Assembly: GCA_023411225.1 (NCBI GenBank)
Contig: JAEYPA010000110.1
Coordinates: forward strand, 1 to 52,168
Source of the DNA: Bacillota bacterium
GTDB taxonomy: Bacteria > Bacillota > Clostridia > Lachnospirales > Lachnospiraceae
Direction of reading: 5' to 3'
Length of the DNA stretch: 52,168 nt
The notes under the pieces were generated by a model that searched no databases, was not told the origin of the DNA, and saw only the letters and a program-made list of their open reading frames with translations. Shown in pieces: positions 51,163 to 52,168 of the stretch. Position numbers and translations under genes: made by a program. How positions within the stretch are numbered: the stretch's first letter is position 1; each line of letters opens with the position of its first letter.

Positions 51163-51918
51163 ATGGCTTATTTTAACTATCAATCAAGTAAGATTTATTA
51201 TAAAGAAATTGGAAATGGAACACCACTGGTATTACTGCATGGAAATACGGCTTCCTCTGTTATGTTTTCTGAAATGGCATTAGAATACGCTAAGAGTTAC
51301 AAGGTTATTCTTATTGATTTTTTAGGTTGTGGAAAATCAGAAAGAGTTGAGAAGTGGCCAGAAGATTTATGGTATGATGAAGCAATGCAAGTAATTCACT
51401 TATTAGAGCAAAAAAGCTATTGTAATGTGAATATAATAGGAACAAGTGGTGGTGCTCTTGCTGGTATAAATATTGCGCTGGAACGACCAGATTTAGTAAG
51501 TAAACTTATTGCCGATAGTTTTGAAGGAGAACAAGCCAATCTAAAAGTCACTGAATTATTACGTCAAGGGCGTGAATTCTCAAAAAAGGACAAGAATGCA
51601 AAAATGTTCTATGAGATGATGAATGGTACAGATTGGGAAAGTGTTGTTGATGCTGACACAGAGGCAATCATTGCTCATGCTAAGCACATAGTAAAGTTCT
51701 TCCATAAATCAATTTGTGACCTGAAACCGGATGTGCTTTTTACAGGGAGTAAAGAGGATTCTTTCTTTCCTAAGGGAATGTATGAAGAATTATTTCCAAA
51801 AATGATACAAAAGATAGGGCATGGACAACATTATTTGTTTGAACATGGAGAACATCCTTCTATGATGTCAAATAAGGATGAGTTCATATTAGTTAGTAAG
51901 GATTTCTTAGCAAAGTGA
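51163..51918 (+). CDS. alpha/beta hydrolase
   Basis: This 251-residue protein has an HGN oxyanion motif (LLHGNTAS), nucleophile elbow GTSGG (Ser about 94), and a C-terminal GHGQHYLFEHGEHP region with the catalytic His. Cytoplasmic; substrate unknown. ATG 51163 follows CAGGAGG by 7 bases; the GTG frame at 51103 lacks a site. A terminator follows, then the group II intron. Confidence 0.88.
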   Translation: MAYFNYQSSKIYYKEIGNGTPLVLLHGNTASSVMFSEMALEYAKSYKVILIDFLGCGKSERVEKWPEDLWYDEAMQVIHLLEQKSYCNVNIIGTSGGALAGINIALERPDLVSKLIADSFEGEQANLKVTELLRQGREFSKKDKNAKMFYEMMNGTDWESVVDADTEAIIAHAKHIVKFFHKSICDLKPDVLFTGSKEDSFFPKGMYEELFPKMIQKIGHGQHYLFEHGEHPSMMSNKDEFILVSKDFLAK

Positions 51919-52001
51919 GATTATGTTATAAGTGGTGATTAGCTTTGCAAATCTCAGTAAGGATAGATAAGAACAATAATTAGATGAAATTCGTCAAGAA
52001 T

Positions 52002-52039
52002 GTCATTGCAGAACCTAGTAGTTTTGCAATGGCATTTTT
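52002..52039 (+). terminator. terminator after the hydrolase gene; intron target
   Basis: A 13-bp stem (GTCATTGCAGAAC with GTTTTGCAATGGC, two G-U pairs) and 6-nt loop is followed by ATTTTTC. The group II intron begins 6 nt after the T-run (52045), the known insertion preference of group IIC introns. Confidence 0.8.
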
Positions 52040-52044
52040 CCGTC

Positions 52045-52168
52045 GTGCGCCCGGCGGGCGCACGTTCTTATGGAGTGAAAGTCTCCTAATCCGCCCGGTG
52101 ATGGGAAGGATTTAGCCAATGGCAAGGGTGTTGTCGGTGACGACAAATCTGAAGGAAGCCGGATGGCA
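52045..52168 (+). mobile_element. group IIC intron, 5' part (cut by window edge)
   Basis: The sequence from GTGCGCCCGGC at 52045 carries hallmark domain I pieces of group IIC introns: GGAGTGAAAGTCTCC, TTAGCC followed by GGCAAGGGTGT, GTGACGAC, and AATCTGAAGGAAGCCGGATGGC. These closely parallel the Oceanobacillus iheyensis intron I remember. Only 124 bp are inside the window; the reverse transcriptase gene and domains V-VI would lie downstream. Confidence 0.88.

Overview
The window reads as a chromosomal segment of a low-GC, anaerobic, Gram-positive Clostridia member, most likely Lachnospiraceae (Lachnoclostridium-like). The pointers are AT-rich DNA with strong AGGAGG-type ribosome binding sites, a class III (Firmicutes) fructose-1,6-bisphosphatase, an ECF vitamin transporter, VanR/VanS-like and LytTR/DUF3021 regulators, several radical SAM proteins and a group IIC intron. 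The species call is inference; no rRNA or tRNA gene is visible.

Layout. 1-6.3 kb: after a small thioredoxin-like gene, a cobalamin riboswitch with its own terminator leads into a B12-uptake operon. It encodes a DUF4430 lipoprotein, a membrane-anchored protein with the domain plan of animal intrinsic factor/transcobalamin (alpha/alpha barrel plus DUF4430), and EcfT, a fused EcfA-EcfA ATPase and EcfS. 6.3-15.6 kb: a decayed gene, class III Fbp, an HPr-like protein without the phosphorylatable His, a hydrolase, a CE4 deacetylase, AraC and LysR regulators, a MATE exporter and a Crp/Fnr regulator. 15.7-18.7 kb: a sulfur-trafficking operon with one four-domain protein (CoA-disulfide reductase, rhodanese, TusA, DsrE-like) followed by thioredoxin; its promoter carries a palindrome centred near -41, suggesting activation by the adjacent Crp/Fnr protein. 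18.9-24.5 kb: a protein of three degenerate receiver domains, a DUF1540 peptide, unknown membrane proteins, a LysM/Cys-rich repeat protein split by one TGA, and a YetF-like protein. 24.5-33.9 kb: an ABC exporter divergent from a NarL-type two-component pair, then a VanRS-like pair without vanHAX, then a chemoreceptor.

34-43 kb: a PflA-like radical SAM protein and RlmD. The 3' end of rlmD is repeated twice more downstream (near 38.1 and 40.9 kb), with small accessory blocks between the copies: an XRE regulator with a flavin-binding protein, then a membrane protein with catalase. This looks like successive insertions at one attachment site. Just beyond the last copy lies an in-frame fusion of a Vat-type streptogramin A acetyltransferase to an Arr-type rifamycin ADP-ribosyltransferase.

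43-52 kb: a TetR gene with operators set on its own promoter, overlapping a radical SAM gene; a LytTR/DUF3021 pair next to a CPBP protease gene whose promoter has tandem direct repeats; an isochorismatase-like hydrolase; an AraC regulator divergent from an MFS/PHP-phosphatase pair; a GNAT enzyme and an alpha/beta hydrolase. The window ends inside a group IIC intron inserted just after a terminator hairpin.

The strongest leads are the intrinsic-factor-like B12 capture system, the Vat-Arr fusion, and the rlmD 3'-end accretion locus.
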